NCBI GenBank assembly: GCA_030628575.1
Contig: DAOVQR010000038.1
Span: 1-6,572, forward strand
Origin: a bacterium
GTDB lineage: Bacteria > Patescibacteriota > UBA1384 > JAMDBS01 > DAOVQR01
Direction: 5' to 3'
Length of the DNA: 6,572 nt
The notes below the pieces were generated by a model that made no database searches, was not told the DNA's origin, and saw only the letters and a list, made by a program, of their open reading frames with translations. Position numbers and translations under genes: made by a program. Of this stretch, positions 6,341-6,572 are shown one piece after another (position 1 is the first letter of the stretch; each line of letters begins with the position of its first letter).

Positions 6341-6367
6341 GTCGAACGTGCTGATTGAAGTCGAAGG
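6341..6367. repeat. Dispersed short repeat, copy 2 (GTCGAACGTGCTGA...TCGAAGG)
   Basis: 27 nt that align with the repeat at 6085-6107: GTGCTGATTGA-AGTCGAAGGA against GTCCTGAGTGATAATCGAAGGA, one gap and a few changes. It would lie in the leader of the DUF262 gene. Its relative orientation to copy 1 is the same. Confidence 0.4.
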
Positions 6368-6396
6368 ATAATTTTAACAGGACAATAATCAAAAAT

Positions 6397-6402
6397 AAAG
6401 GA
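6397..6402 (+). promoter_or_regulatory. Ribosome binding site of the DUF262 gene
   Basis: AAAGGA lies 5 nt before ATG 6408, the best-formed Shine-Dalgarno sequence in the window. It fixes the start upstream of the in-frame TAA and shows that the gene once began here. Confidence 0.6.
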
Positions 6403-6407
6403 CATTA

Positions 6408-6572
6408 ATGGATATCAAAACAACACCGCTCACAATATCCTAACTATTACATGCAAATCTTGAGCAATTTGTCATTCCTCCATATCAGCGTAGATATTCT
6501 TGGCGCAAAAAACAGATTATTCAACTTTTTGATGATATTAAAGATTTATCAGATGGTGAAACTCATTTTTTA
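6408..6572 (+). pseudogene. DUF262 (GmrSD N-terminal-like) gene start with in-frame TAA, 3' end outside window
   Basis: The frame from ATG 6408 reads MDIKTTPLTIS, then TAA (6441-6443), then 43 more codons to the window edge. The part after the stop carries FVIPPYQRRYSW, followed by QLFDDIKDL, the hallmark of DUF262 (PF03235), the ParB-like N-terminal domain of GmrSD-type modification-dependent restriction enzymes and of related phage-defence proteins. The text on both sides of the stop belongs together: such N-termini often read like LTISQLL, so a CAA to TAA change would explain it. No in-frame ATG, GTG or TTG lies between the stop and the conserved motif, so a restart would lose the domain start. 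The 11-codon product would be inert. It may be a true pseudogene or a base-call error. Whether a DUF1524/HNH half follows cannot be seen. Confidence 0.7.

Overview
The window is very AT-rich and fits a small-genome, uncultivated bacterium, most likely of the Patescibacteria/CPR (Parcubacteria-like) type. This is inferred from the style of the proteins (short Wzx-like flippase starting MSLTRKVAFN, O-antigen-ligase-like protein with a PFERIP motif, several GT4 enzymes), the tight overlapping gene layout and the GTCCTGAG...TCGAAGGAC-type dispersed repeats. No marker gene proves the taxonomy. The standard bacterial code is used: Trp is TGG and the flippase gene ends in TGA.

Left part (1-5510, minus strand): a four-gene operon for a cell-surface polysaccharide, transcribed right to left. 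The order is a Wzx-type flippase, a long protein made of two GT4 glycosyltransferases fused head to tail, a single GT4 glycosyltransferase, and an O-antigen ligase/polymerase-like membrane protein cut by the left window edge. Two junctions overlap by exactly 20 nt and the third has an 8-nt gap, so the genes are almost certainly co-transcribed and translationally coupled. Together they can add at least three sugars to a lipid-linked glycan, flip it across the membrane and polymerise it or attach it to an acceptor. An extended -10 promoter and a leader hairpin lie upstream of the flippase.

Middle part (5511-6258): a tRNA cluster. tRNA-Arg with the unusual anticodon GCG is on the minus strand. 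tRNA-Ser(UGA) and tRNA-Ser(GCU) are on the plus strand. All three encode CCA. A compact divergent promoter pair, whose -35 boxes share one base, sits between the Arg and the first Ser gene. Gaps between the tRNAs hold small hairpins and copies of short dispersed repeats.

Right edge (6259-6572, plus strand): a promoter-like pair, a second copy of the dispersed repeat, then the beginning of a DUF262 (GmrSD N-terminal, ParB-like) gene with a good ribosome binding site but an in-frame TAA at codon 12. It is either a broken restriction/defence gene or a sequence error. It suggests that an accessory or defence region begins just past the tRNAs.

No intergenic stretch exceeds about 190 bases. I saw no CRISPR array, transposase or replication origin. 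I did not find a clearly new multi-gene system. The points most worth checking are the GT4-GT4 fusion, the tRNA-Arg(GCG), the interrupted DUF262 gene and the GT4 enzyme lacking the second Glu of its EX7E motif.
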